From Myxococcales bacterium (lineage in GTDB: Bacteria; Myxococcota; Polyangia; Nannocystales; Nannocystaceae), in assembly GCA_016793465.1 (NCBI GenBank), contig JAEUJW010000037.1, forward strand, positions 1-64,000: a stretch of 64,000 nucleotides of DNA, written 5' to 3'. The translations under genes and the position numbers were made by a program. Under the pieces are notes generated by a model. The model was not told the origin of the DNA, did no database searches, and saw only the letters and a program-made list of their open reading frames with translations. This document shows, one piece after another, positions 21,779-28,844 of this stretch (position 1 is the first letter of the stretch; each line of letters opens with the position of its first letter).

Positions 21779-22593
21779 GGGGCGTCTCCTTCGAAGTCTT
21801 CGGGCGGCCGCGGGAGCACCGCGAGGCCGCGTCCGTGGGGGGCGGCGACGACGTCGAAGTCGACGCCGAAGCAGCGTTGCAGGCGATCGGAGGTCAGCAC
21901 GTCGGCGGGGCGGCCGTCGGCGACGAGCGCGCCGGCGTGCAAGAGGGCCACTCGATCGGCGACCTGTGCGGCGCCGCCGAGGTCGTGCGAGACGACGACC
22001 ACGGCGGTGGCGGTGGCCCGGGCGAACCGACGCACGCGCGCGAGGATGCGGACGGCGTGGCCGGGGTCGAGGCTGGCGCCGGGCTCGTCGAGCAGGAGGT
22101 AGCGGCGCGGGCGCTCGGGCGTGGCCTCCCACACCTGGGCGAGCGCCCGCGCGAGCTGGACGCGCTGCTGCTCGCCGCCGGAGAGGGTCGGCGCGAGGCG
22201 CTCGCCGAGGTGGGCGGCCTCGACGAACTCGAGGGCGGCGTCGGCGATCTCGCGGTCGCGCGGGGTCTCGCCGCGGCCGGGGTGCGGCAGGCGACCGAGA
22301 CGCACGACGTCGCGGACGCGCAGGGGGAAGCGCAGCGCCGACTGCTGCGGCAGCACGGCGCGCAGGCGGGCGAGCGCGGCCGGACCGATCTGTCCGATCG
22401 GACAGCCCGCGAATTTAATAATTCCGGCGGTCGGCGGGCGCTCGCCGGACAGCGCGCGCAGCAGCGTCGACTTGCCGGCGCCGCTCGGGCCGACGAGCGC
22501 GAGGATCTGCCCGGCGTCGGCGGCCAGCGAGACGCCCCGTAAGAGGGCGACCTTGCCGACACGCACGTGGACCGAATCGGCGATCAGCGTCAT
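21763..22593 (-). CDS. hmuV: Haem ABC transporter ATP-binding protein
   Basis: The 276-residue ATPase powers haem import through HmuU. Walker A is GPSGAGKST (residues 35-43), the Q-loop is in LPQQSALRF, the ABC signature is LSGGEQQRVQLARAL, Walker B is YLLLDEPGASLD, and the H-loop is VVSHD. The insert DVVRLGRLPHPG is typical of the FecE/HmuV group. ATG 22593 overlaps the hmuU stop by 4 bp. The GIIKFA segment is encoded by a nearly pure A/T run at 22411-22424. Confidence 0.95.
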   Translation of the reverse strand: MTLIADSVHVRVGKVALLRGVSLAADAGQILALVGPSGAGKSTLLRALSGERPPTAGIIKFAGCPIGQIGPAALARLRAVLPQQSALRFPLRVRDVVRLGRLPHPGRGETPRDREIADAALEFVEAAHLGERLAPTLSGGEQQRVQLARALAQVWEATPERPRRYLLLDEPGASLDPGHAVRILARVRRFARATATAVVVVSHDLGGAAQVADRVALLHAGALVADGRPADVLTSDRLQRCFGVDFDVVAAPHGRGLAVLPRPPEDFEGDAPWTTP

Positions 22594-23630
22594 GACGCCT
22601 CCGCGACGTCCATGCGGCCGAGCATGGTGAGGAACAGCGGGGCGCCGAGCATGGCGGTGAGGACGCCGACCGGCAGCTCGGCGGGCGCGAGCACGGTGCG
22701 GGCGGCGGCGTCGGCGAGCAGCAGCAGGGCGGCGCCGCCGAGCGCGGCCGCGGGCAGCAGCACGCGGTGGCGCGGGCCGACGACGCCGCGCAGCAGGTGC
22801 GGCACGAGCAGGCCGACGAACCCGATCATGCCGGTGAACGCGACCGCGACGCCGACGGCCAGGGCGATCTCCGCGATCACCCGCCGGCGCAGGCGCTCGA
22901 CGTCGACGCCGAGGTGGTAGGCCTCGGCCTCGCCGAGCAGCAGCGCGTCGAGCTCGCGGGCGCGGCGCCACAGCAGCAGGCCGGCCGCGAGCACGCAAGG
23001 CAGCAGGACGAGCGCGACGTCGCGGCTGGCCCCGCCGAGGCCGCCGAGCAGCCACAGGCTGAGGTCGCGCAGCTGGCGGTCGTCGGCGAGGTAGCCGAGC
23101 AGGCCGATCGCGGCGCCGGCGAGGGCCGACATGGCGATGCCGGCGAGCAGGAGGCCGACGACAGAGGTCCGGCCGCGCACGCGGGCCAGGCGGTGCACGG
23201 CCCAGGTGGCCGCGAGCCCGCCGAGGAACGCGAGCGCGGGCTGGGCGAGCGTGACGGGCAGCCACGGCACGCGCACGTCGAGGGCGATGGCCACGGCGGC
23301 GCCGAGGGCCGCGCCGCTGGCCACGCCGACGAGGCCGGGGTCGGCGAGCGGGTTGCGGAACAGGCCCTGCATGGCCGCGCCGGCGACCGCGAGGCCGGCG
23401 CCCGCGCCGACGGCGACGAGCGCCCGCGGCAGGCGCAGCGCGATCAGGATGTAGCGCTCGCCCGGGTCGCAGGACTCGCCGCGGACGATGCACGCGAGCT
23501 GCTGCGCCACGTCGATCGACGCCGCGCCGACCGCGAGCTCGAGCGCCACGCCGAGGACCAGCAGCAGCGCCAGCGCGACGAACACGATCCGCGGTCGCGT
23601 CGCGGGACGTGCCCCTGCGGACAGGTTCAC
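22590..23630 (-). CDS. hmuU: Haem ABC transporter permease (FecCD family)
   Basis: The 346-residue inner-membrane permease has the FecCD/BtuC pattern of about ten hydrophobic helices. Signature blocks include LRLPRALVAVGAGAGLAVAGAAMQGLFRNPLADPGLVGVASGAALGA, GVAVAFTGMIGFVGLLVPHLLRGVVGPRHR and LPVGVLTAMLGAPLFLTML. GTG 23630 is chosen because it overlaps the hmuT stop by 4 bp and precedes the first helix. Upstream in-frame sequence is shadow of hmuT. Confidence 0.94.
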   Translation of the reverse strand: MNLSAGARPATRPRIVFVALALLLVLGVALELAVGAASIDVAQQLACIVRGESCDPGERYILIALRLPRALVAVGAGAGLAVAGAAMQGLFRNPLADPGLVGVASGAALGAAVAIALDVRVPWLPVTLAQPALAFLGGLAATWAVHRLARVRGRTSVVGLLLAGIAMSALAGAAIGLLGYLADDRQLRDLSLWLLGGLGGASRDVALVLLPCVLAAGLLLWRRARELDALLLGEAEAYHLGVDVERLRRRVIAEIALAVGVAVAFTGMIGFVGLLVPHLLRGVVGPRHRVLLPAAALGGAALLLLADAAARTVLAPAELPVGVLTAMLGAPLFLTMLGRMDVAEAS

Positions 23631-24526
23631 GGGGCCCGCTCCGCGAGCTCGGGGTGGAGCCCGAGCAGCAGGGCGCGCAGGCCCCGGCCGATGCGCGGGC
23701 CGAAGCCGAGCAGCTCGAGGTCGTCGACGGCGACGACGCGGCGAGCGCGGCCGGCGGGGGTCTCGGCGAGGCCGGGCATGGCGAGCAGGGCCGCGGCGCC
23801 GCCGAGGCTGTCGAGGCCGCGGGTCGGCAGCACGACGGCGTCGGGGGCCGCGGCGACCACCGCCTCGGGGCTCCACGGCTTCATGCCCGCGAGGGCGTCG
23901 CCGGCGTTGTCGGCGGCGGCGAGGCGCAGGACCTCGGCGGCCGGGGTGTCGCGCCCGCCGATCAGCAGGCGCCCGGGGCCGCGGGCGTAGACGAACAGCA
24001 CGCGCGGGCGCGCGGTGGTCCTGGCGCGCAGGGCCTCGACCTCGGCGAGCTCGCGCTCGAGGTCGGCGAGCAGGGCCGACGGATCGGCGCCGACGACCGC
24101 GGCGATCGTGCGGATGTTGGCGCGGGCGTCGTCGAGGCCGCGGGCCGCGGGCACCGGCTCGACGCGGACGCCCGCGGCCCGCACGTGGTCGAGCGCGGCG
24201 GCCGGGCCGGCCTCGTCGCTGACGAGCACGACGTCGGGCCGCAGCCCGAGCACGCCCTCGGCCGAGAACTGCCGGTAGTAGCCGACCTGCGGCAGGCGCG
24301 TGGCGGCCTCGGGGTAGAGGCTCGAGCGATCGACGCCGACCACGCGCTCGCCGGCGCCGAGGCTGAACACGGTCTCGCTGATCGGTCCGCCGAGCGTGAC
24401 GATCCGCTGCGGCGCCGCGATCTCCGCCGCGCCGGAGGCCGGGCTCGACGAGCCGCAGGCGGCGCTCGCCAGCACGAGCGCGGCGCACAGGCGCCACGCG
24501 AGCGGTCGGGAGGAGGTCGTGCGCAT
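23627..24526 (-). CDS. hmuT: Haem-binding periplasmic lipoprotein of the ABC importer
   Basis: The 299-residue solute-binding protein has lipobox LASAAC (Cys24) and the TroA/BtuF-like fold: RIVTLGGPISETVFSLGAGERVVGVDRSSLYPEAATRLPQVGYYRQFSAEGVLGLRPDVVLVS, then ARPRVLFVYARGPGRLLIGGRDTPAAEVLRLAAADNAGDALAGMKPWSPEAVVAAAPDAVVLP. The DRSSLYPEAA region carries the conserved haem-ligand Tyr seen in HmuT/PhuT proteins. It is the first gene of the haem operon. The intergenic region upstream carries Fur-box-like sequences. Confidence 0.94.
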   Translation of the reverse strand: MRTTSSRPLAWRLCAALVLASAACGSSSPASGAAEIAAPQRIVTLGGPISETVFSLGAGERVVGVDRSSLYPEAATRLPQVGYYRQFSAEGVLGLRPDVVLVSDEAGPAAALDHVRAAGVRVEPVPAARGLDDARANIRTIAAVVGADPSALLADLERELAEVEALRARTTARPRVLFVYARGPGRLLIGGRDTPAAEVLRLAAADNAGDALAGMKPWSPEAVVAAAPDAVVLPTRGLDSLGGAAALLAMPGLAETPAGRARRVVAVDDLELLGFGPRIGRGLRALLLGLHPELAERAP

Positions 24527-24559
24527 GCCGGTCGTGAGGGAGCAGTATCCCGGCGTTTT

Positions 24560-24574
24560 TGAAAATGCAAATCA
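24560..24574 (-). promoter_or_regulatory. Weaker Fur-box-like site near hmuT
   Basis: TGAAAATGCAAATCA keeps one half-site (TGAAAAT) and the outer TCA of the 7-1-7 Fur consensus. It lies in an A/T-rich segment 34-48 bp upstream of the hmuT start, where a promoter would be expected. Confidence 0.35.
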
Positions 24575-24630
24575 AAATTAAGATATGAGATTCTGCATGA
24601 CGCCGGCATTCAACGTCCTTCTTCGCAAAT

Positions 24631-24650
24631 AATGAAAATTGTTCTCATCC
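24631..24650. promoter_or_regulatory. Fur box between hmuT and the TetR gene
   Basis: The core TGAAAATTGTTCTCA (24633-24647) matches the 7-1-7 Fur inverted repeat TGAAAAT-N-ATTTTCA at most positions. It sits between the divergent haem operon and tetR gene, as expected for iron repression of haem uptake. Which promoter it controls cannot be read directly. Confidence 0.62.
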
Positions 24651-24672
24651 GTGCGCTCTCTCCCGACGCCGC

Positions 24673-24701
24673 TTGACAAATCTACTCACGAGTAGATAAG
24701 C
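24673..24701 (+). promoter_or_regulatory. tetR promoter with embedded operator palindrome
   Basis: TTGACA (24673-24678) is followed after 17 nt by ATAAGC (24696-24701), a near-consensus sigma-70 arrangement 9 nt before ATG 24711. The spacer contains the perfect palindrome ATCTACTC-AC-GAGTAGAT (24680-24697). An operator between -35 and -10 fits autorepression by the TetR-family protein encoded next. Confidence 0.75.
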
Positions 24702-24710
24702 TCCGACTTC

Positions 24711-25307
24711 ATGGGTCGTCCTCCCGCCGGCGCCGTCGCCCACGCCACCCCGGAGCGCCTGCTCGACGCCGCCGAGCAGGCCTTCGCGGTCACCGGCTAC
24801 GGCGCGACGCGCCTCGAGGACATCGCCACCGCCGCCGGCATCCGCCGCCCCTCGCTGCTCTACCACTACCCCTCGAAGGACAGCCTCTACGCCGCGGTCG
24901 TGCACCGCGCCTTCGCGCAGCTCGGCGCCGTGCTGGCCGAGGCCATGGCCCTGCAGGTCTCGTTCGTCGAGCGCCTGGCCGCCGTGTGCAACGGCTTCAC
25001 CCGCTTCCTCGCCGACAACCCCGCCCCCGCGCGCCTGCTCGTGCGCGAGGTCGTCGACGCCGAGGGCCCGGGCCGCGACATCCTGCTCGGCGAGGTCGCC
25101 CCCCTGCTCGACATCGTCGAGCGGTTCGTCCGCCTCGAGGGCCGCGGCCTCGTCCGCCCGGGCCTCCCGATCCGCGCCGCGATCTTGCAGGTCGCCAGCG
25201 GCAGTCTCCTGCGCACCGCCTCCGGCGGCCTGCGCGACCCTCTGTGGGGCCCGGTCGACCACACCTGGGACCTCGCTCGCACCCTGTTCTTCGAATCGGA
25301 GCAATGA
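24711..25307 (+). CDS. TetR-family transcriptional repressor
   Basis: The 198-residue protein has the N-terminal TetR helix-turn-helix (about 14-60: ERLLDAAEQAFAVTGYGATRLEDIATAAGIRRPSLLYHYPSKDSLYAAVV), followed by an all-helical ligand-binding domain. The 18-bp palindrome in its own promoter is its likely operator. Its stop overlaps the start of the diiron oxygenase gene by 4 bp (ATGA), so the two form one transcription and translation unit. The TetR ligand is probably related to the oxygenase substrate, but its identity is unknown. Confidence 0.92.
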   Translation: MGRPPAGAVAHATPERLLDAAEQAFAVTGYGATRLEDIATAAGIRRPSLLYHYPSKDSLYAAVVHRAFAQLGAVLAEAMALQVSFVERLAAVCNGFTRFLADNPAPARLLVREVVDAEGPGRDILLGEVAPLLDIVERFVRLEGRGLVRPGLPIRAAILQVASGSLLRTASGGLRDPLWGPVDHTWDLARTLFFESEQ

Positions 25308-26476
25308 CCATGGCCACCCTGATCGAGCGCGCCAGCGAATACACCCCGTCCCACATGCTGCAGAAGGTCCTGCGCACCGGCAACGTGCGCGTCGCCCTCA
25401 ACCTGCTCGGCCCGGCGATCCGCGGCCTCGTCATGCACGGCGGCAAGCAGCCGACCAGCGACATGCCCGCGCACCACCACGTGCACTTCGAGTGGACCTA
25501 CCAGCGCGACCAGGACGAGCTGCGCCGGCTCTACGAGGTCGCCAAGGCCTCGCAGTGGAACGCCACCACCGACCTCGACTGGTCGATCGACGTCGACCCC
25601 TACAACCCCGACAAGGACCTGTTCCCCGAGGCGCTGATCCCCCTGCCCGACGTGCCGTCGTACCGCAAGCTGCCCGAGCGCGACAAGCAGACCCACCGCC
25701 TCGGCCTGGCCTGCTGGATGCTGTCGCAGTTCCTGCACGGCGAGCAGGGCGCCCTGTTCGCCGCCTGCCAGGTCACCGAGGCCGTGCAGTGGCTCGACGG
25801 CAAGCTCTACGGCTCGACGCAGGTCGTCGACGAGGGCCGCCACGTCGAGGTGTTCTACCGCTACATCAGCGAGAAGCTCGGCAAGCTCTACACGGTCAAC
25901 GACAACCTGTTCACCCTGATCGACGCGCTGATGACCGACGGCCGCTGGGACCTCAAGTTCCTCGGCATGCAGATCATGATCGAGGGCCTCGCCCTCGGCG
26001 CGTTCGGCATCATGCGCCAGACCAGCCGAGAGCCGCTGCTGCGCGAGCTGCTGAAGTACGTGATCACCGACGAGGCCCGCCACGTGCACTACGGCGTGGT
26101 CGCCCTGCGCGAGTTTTATAAAGACCTGCCCGAGAAGGAGCGGCGCGAGCGCGAGGACTGGGCCTTCGAGGTCGCGGTGCTCATGCGCAACCGCTTCCTC
26201 GCCCACGAGTTCTACGACGAGTACTACGCCCACGCGATGCCCCGCCGGGCCTGGGACGAGCTCCTGCTCAACAGCGCCTACATGCGCAGCTTCCGGCAGA
26301 CCATGTTCCGCCGGCTGATCCCCAACCTGAAGCGCATCCACCTGCTGTCGGACCGCATCCGCCCGCACTACCAGGCGCTCGGCCTGCTCGACTGGGAGCA
26401 CGAGAAGGCCGCCCCCGACCTCTCGGCCGGCGACCTCATCCGCGACTCCGACGCGCCGATCAAGCTGCTGCACTGA
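25304..26476 (+). CDS. Ferritin-like diiron oxygenase, probable new substrate
   Basis: The 390-residue protein shows a duplicated E...ExxH diiron pattern: Glu147 (HGEQGALFAA), Glu177/His180 (DEGRH), Glu227 (MIEGLALGAFG) and Glu257/His260 (DEARH). Each half has Glu to ExxH spacing of 30 residues, the four-helix ferritin/R2 arrangement used by arylamine N-oxygenases, fatty-acid oxygenases and R2-like oxidases. It has no signal peptide, so it should act in the cytoplasm. It is coupled to the TetR gene by an ATGA overlap; an alternative ATG lies two codons later. The haem operon is divergent. The specific reaction cannot be assigned from sequence alone. Confidence 0.72.
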   Translation: MTMATLIERASEYTPSHMLQKVLRTGNVRVALNLLGPAIRGLVMHGGKQPTSDMPAHHHVHFEWTYQRDQDELRRLYEVAKASQWNATTDLDWSIDVDPYNPDKDLFPEALIPLPDVPSYRKLPERDKQTHRLGLACWMLSQFLHGEQGALFAACQVTEAVQWLDGKLYGSTQVVDEGRHVEVFYRYISEKLGKLYTVNDNLFTLIDALMTDGRWDLKFLGMQIMIEGLALGAFGIMRQTSREPLLRELLKYVITDEARHVHYGVVALREFYKDLPEKERREREDWAFEVAVLMRNRFLAHEFYDEYYAHAMPRRAWDELLLNSAYMRSFRQTMFRRLIPNLKRIHLLSDRIRPHYQALGLLDWEHEKAAPDLSAGDLIRDSDAPIKLLH

Positions 26477-26491
26477 CCGGGTCGGCCCGGG

Positions 26492-27496
26492 TCACGCGCG
26501 CGCGACGTCCATCAGCATCGGGTTGCCGATCTCGAGCGCCCCGTCGCGCCCGAAGCGGCACAGCCCGAGGTCGCAGGCGTAGCGGATGTCGGCCTCGGCC
26601 GGCAGTCGGCGGGCCGCGCCGATCGTCCGCTCGACCACCGCGCGCACCCTCGCCTCGCGCAGGCGCTCGCCGAGCCGCCCGAAGTACACGTCGCTGCGCC
26701 CGACCAGGTACTTGACCGTGGCGTCGACGTCCTCGGCCTCGATCACGCGCCCGTGGTACGTCACCTCGACCTCGGTCAGCCGCCGCCCGATCAGGCTGAC
26801 CAGCCACGGCTGGCCCTGCGACCAGTGGTACACCCGCGCCAGCGCCTCGTCGGCGAACATCTGCCCGGTGTCGCGGGTGTACTGCGCGTACAGCGTGCGG
26901 ACCTCGTCGAGCGTGAGGTCCGCGAGCTCGAGCGTCTCGAGCATGAACCGCGACCCCGCGGTCGGCGACCCGACCACCCCGATCGCCGCCGGGAACCCGG
27001 CCGGCCGCGCCCCGTGGCCCTCCCGCAGCTGGCGCATCACCGCCAGCGCCGGCAGCTCCGACAGCGCGCCGAGGTCGTCGAGCAGCAGCACCAGCGGCCG
27101 CGGGCACCGCACGCTCCACGCCATCAGCGCGGCCAAGATCTGCTCGCCCGGGCTGCCCTCGACCCACGCCGGCGGCCCCAGCTCCGCCGGCAGCTGCTCG
27201 CGCGCCGCCGCCTGCCAGCTCGCCAGCACCTCGAGCTCCGCCGCCCCGACGTCGTCCTCGTAGTCCGCGCCGGCCGCCATCGACAGGTGCACCGCCGCGT
27301 ACATGCCCTCGTCCGTCAGCTCCCGCGCCAGCGCCCGCAGGCTCGTGCTCGTGCCCACGCGGTGCCGCGCCCGGATCGCGAAGTACGCCCCGCGCTCGAT
27401 CGCCGCGCGGGCCTGCTGCAGCCGCGGCCCCGCCGGCAGCATGTAGTGCAGCTCCGGGTCGCACGGTCCGCCGACGTTGAACGAGCGCTGGGACAT
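26492..27496 (-). CDS. AAA-like P-loop protein with degenerate Walker motifs
   Basis: The 334-residue protein matches a bacterial family that normally begins with a GP-x-x-P-x-x-HYM-x-P segment followed by a P-loop of type APRQTGKTT. Here the start is VGGPCDPELHYMLPAGPRLQQARAAIERGAYFAI, but the P-loop reads ARHRVGTST (43-51), with Thr49 where the nucleotide-binding Lys should be. The Walker B strand is PLVLLLDDLGAL, with Asp instead of the catalytic Glu. Later blocks (LADLTLDEVRTLYAQYTRDTGQMF, YHWSQGQPWLVSLIGRRLTE) follow the family. It may be a non-hydrolysing relative acting as a partner or sensor. It is monocistronic and converges with the diiron gene, 15 bp apart. Confidence 0.75.
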   Translation of the reverse strand: MSQRSFNVGGPCDPELHYMLPAGPRLQQARAAIERGAYFAIRARHRVGTSTSLRALARELTDEGMYAAVHLSMAAGADYEDDVGAAELEVLASWQAAAREQLPAELGPPAWVEGSPGEQILAALMAWSVRCPRPLVLLLDDLGALSELPALAVMRQLREGHGARPAGFPAAIGVVGSPTAGSRFMLETLELADLTLDEVRTLYAQYTRDTGQMFADEALARVYHWSQGQPWLVSLIGRRLTEVEVTYHGRVIEAEDVDATVKYLVGRSDVYFGRLGERLREARVRAVVERTIGAARRLPAEADIRYACDLGLCRFGRDGALEIGNPMLMDVARA

Positions 27497-27502
27497 GGCG
27501 GC

Positions 27503-27508
27503 AGTCTA
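27503..27508 (-). promoter_or_regulatory. -10-like TAGACT before the AAA-like gene
   Basis: On the minus strand TAGACT (27508-27503) is followed by 6 nt and ATG 27496, with no ribosome binding site. It fits the recurrent leaderless pattern. Confidence 0.45.
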
Positions 27509-27617
27509 ATCGCCCCGGCCCCGACCCTGCGCGAGTAAGAATGGTGCGCCACCATACCGAATTTACCCTCGCAGCCCCCGCCAGCCCGCCGTACAGGCCT
27601 CCCGCGCGTAATCGCCC

Positions 27618-27637
27618 ACCTGACCGATCGGCCAGGT
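27618..27637. promoter_or_regulatory. 20-bp near-perfect palindrome upstream of the PilZ gene
   Basis: ACCTGACCGATCGGCCAGGT has 9 of 10 base pairs matching around a central GATC. A second inverted repeat, ATGGTG-CGC-CACCAT, lies at 27541-27555. Both are in the 177-bp gap between divergent genes and look like binding sites for dimeric regulators. The regulator is unknown. Confidence 0.35.
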
Positions 27638-27673
27638 CTGCGCCGCCCCACGGACTTGTGGCATCGTACGGTC

Positions 27674-27994
27674 GTGGTCCAGTCCGACGAACGCCGCAAG
27701 CACGACCGCGTCCCGATCTCGATCGCCGTGCAGTACGAGGATCACCAGGAGACCGTCGTCGTGCAGAGCGTCGACATCAGCCTCGGCGGGCTGTTCCTCG
27801 GCAGCAGCGACCCGGCCGCGCCCGGCACCGACCTCGCGCTGACCCTGAAGCTGCCCGCCCCGTACGGCCACGTCATGGCCCGCGGCGTCGTCGTCCACTG
27901 CCTGATGGGCATCGGCATGGGCGTCGAGTTCCGCGGCTTCCCCGACGACGGCGAGGCCCGCCTGCGCGACTACATCGACAGCCTGCAGGCTTAG
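27674..27994 (+). CDS. PilZ-domain protein (c-di-GMP binding)
   Basis: The 106-residue protein is a single PilZ domain: the N-terminal Arg motif DERRKHDRVP (RxxxR), then VDISLGGLFLGS (the [D/N]xSxxG motif), and GIGMGVEFRGF near the end. Both c-di-GMP-contacting motifs are intact, so it is probably a diguanylate effector controlling motility or surface behaviour. GTG 27674 is chosen because CATCGT stands 6 nt upstream; a TTG at 27656 would add six residues. It is 15 bp upstream of rpe on the same strand. Confidence 0.85.
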   Translation: MVQSDERRKHDRVPISIAVQYEDHQETVVVQSVDISLGGLFLGSSDPAAPGTDLALTLKLPAPYGHVMARGVVVHCLMGIGMGVEFRGFPDDGEARLRDYIDSLQA

Positions 27995-28009
27995 GTCATA
28001 TACAGGGCC

Positions 28010-28699
28010 ATGCCCGTCCTCCTCGCCCCCTCGCTGCTCAGCGCCGACTTCGCCCGCCTCGGCGAGGAGGTCGACGCCCTCGACGCCGCCGGCGCCGACT
28101 GGATCCACGTCGACGTCATGGACGGCCGGTTCGTGCCCAACATCACCATCGGCCCGGTCGTGCTCGAGGCCCTGCGCCCGCGCACCCGGAAGATCCTCGA
28201 CTGCCACCTCATGATCGAGGAGCCCGAGCGCTACGTCGCCAACTTCGCGGCCGCCGGCGCCGACGTGATCACCATCCACGTCGAGGCCTGCCGCCACCTC
28301 CACCGCAACCTGCAGCAGATCCGCGACCTCGAGCACCACGCCGGCGGCCGCGTCATGGCCGGCGTCAGCATCAACCCCCATACCCCCGTCGAGGCCATCG
28401 AGCACGTGCTCGACCTCTGCGACCTCGTGCTCGTGATGAGCGTCAACCCCGGCTTCGGCGGCCAGAGCTTCATCCCCGCGGTGCGCCCGAAGATCCGCAG
28501 CCTGCGCGCCCGCATCCGCGAGCGCGGCCTCGACACCCACATCGAGGTCGACGGCGGCATCCACGAGGGCACCATCGCCGGACCCGCCGGCGACGGCGCC
28601 GACGTGTTCGTGGCCGGCAACGGCATCCTCCGCAACAAGCAGCACGGCCGCGACTACGCGGCCGCCATGGCCGCCCTCCGCGCGGCCGCCGGGCGTTGA
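28010..28699 (+). CDS. rpe: Ribulose-phosphate 3-epimerase
   Basis: The 229-residue TIM-barrel enzyme interconverts ribulose 5-phosphate and xylulose 5-phosphate in the pentose phosphate pathway. Conserved blocks are LLAPSLLSADFARLGEEV, DWIHVDVMDGRFVPNITIGP, DCHLMIEEPERY, HVEAC, VLVMSVNPGFGGQSFI and IEVDGGI. Metal ligands (His/Asp pairs in HVDVMDG and DCHLM, Asp in EVDGGI) are present. TATACA lies 5 nt before the start. The length is typical. Confidence 0.97.
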   Translation: MPVLLAPSLLSADFARLGEEVDALDAAGADWIHVDVMDGRFVPNITIGPVVLEALRPRTRKILDCHLMIEEPERYVANFAAAGADVITIHVEACRHLHRNLQQIRDLEHHAGGRVMAGVSINPHTPVEAIEHVLDLCDLVLVMSVNPGFGGQSFIPAVRPKIRSLRARIRERGLDTHIEVDGGIHEGTIAGPAGDGADVFVAGNGILRNKQHGRDYAAAMAALRAAAGR

Positions 28700-28844
28700 A
28701 CGCGACGCCCGGGGTCCGACGTTCCGACCCCCGCGTTCCCCTCTCGGAGACGTCTGCCTCGGGCCGCCGCCGTCCGCCGCGGCCCGCACCTCGAGTTCGC
28801 CGGATTCTTGGGCGTCGCACGCATCCGGTGGCAAAACCCGCCCC

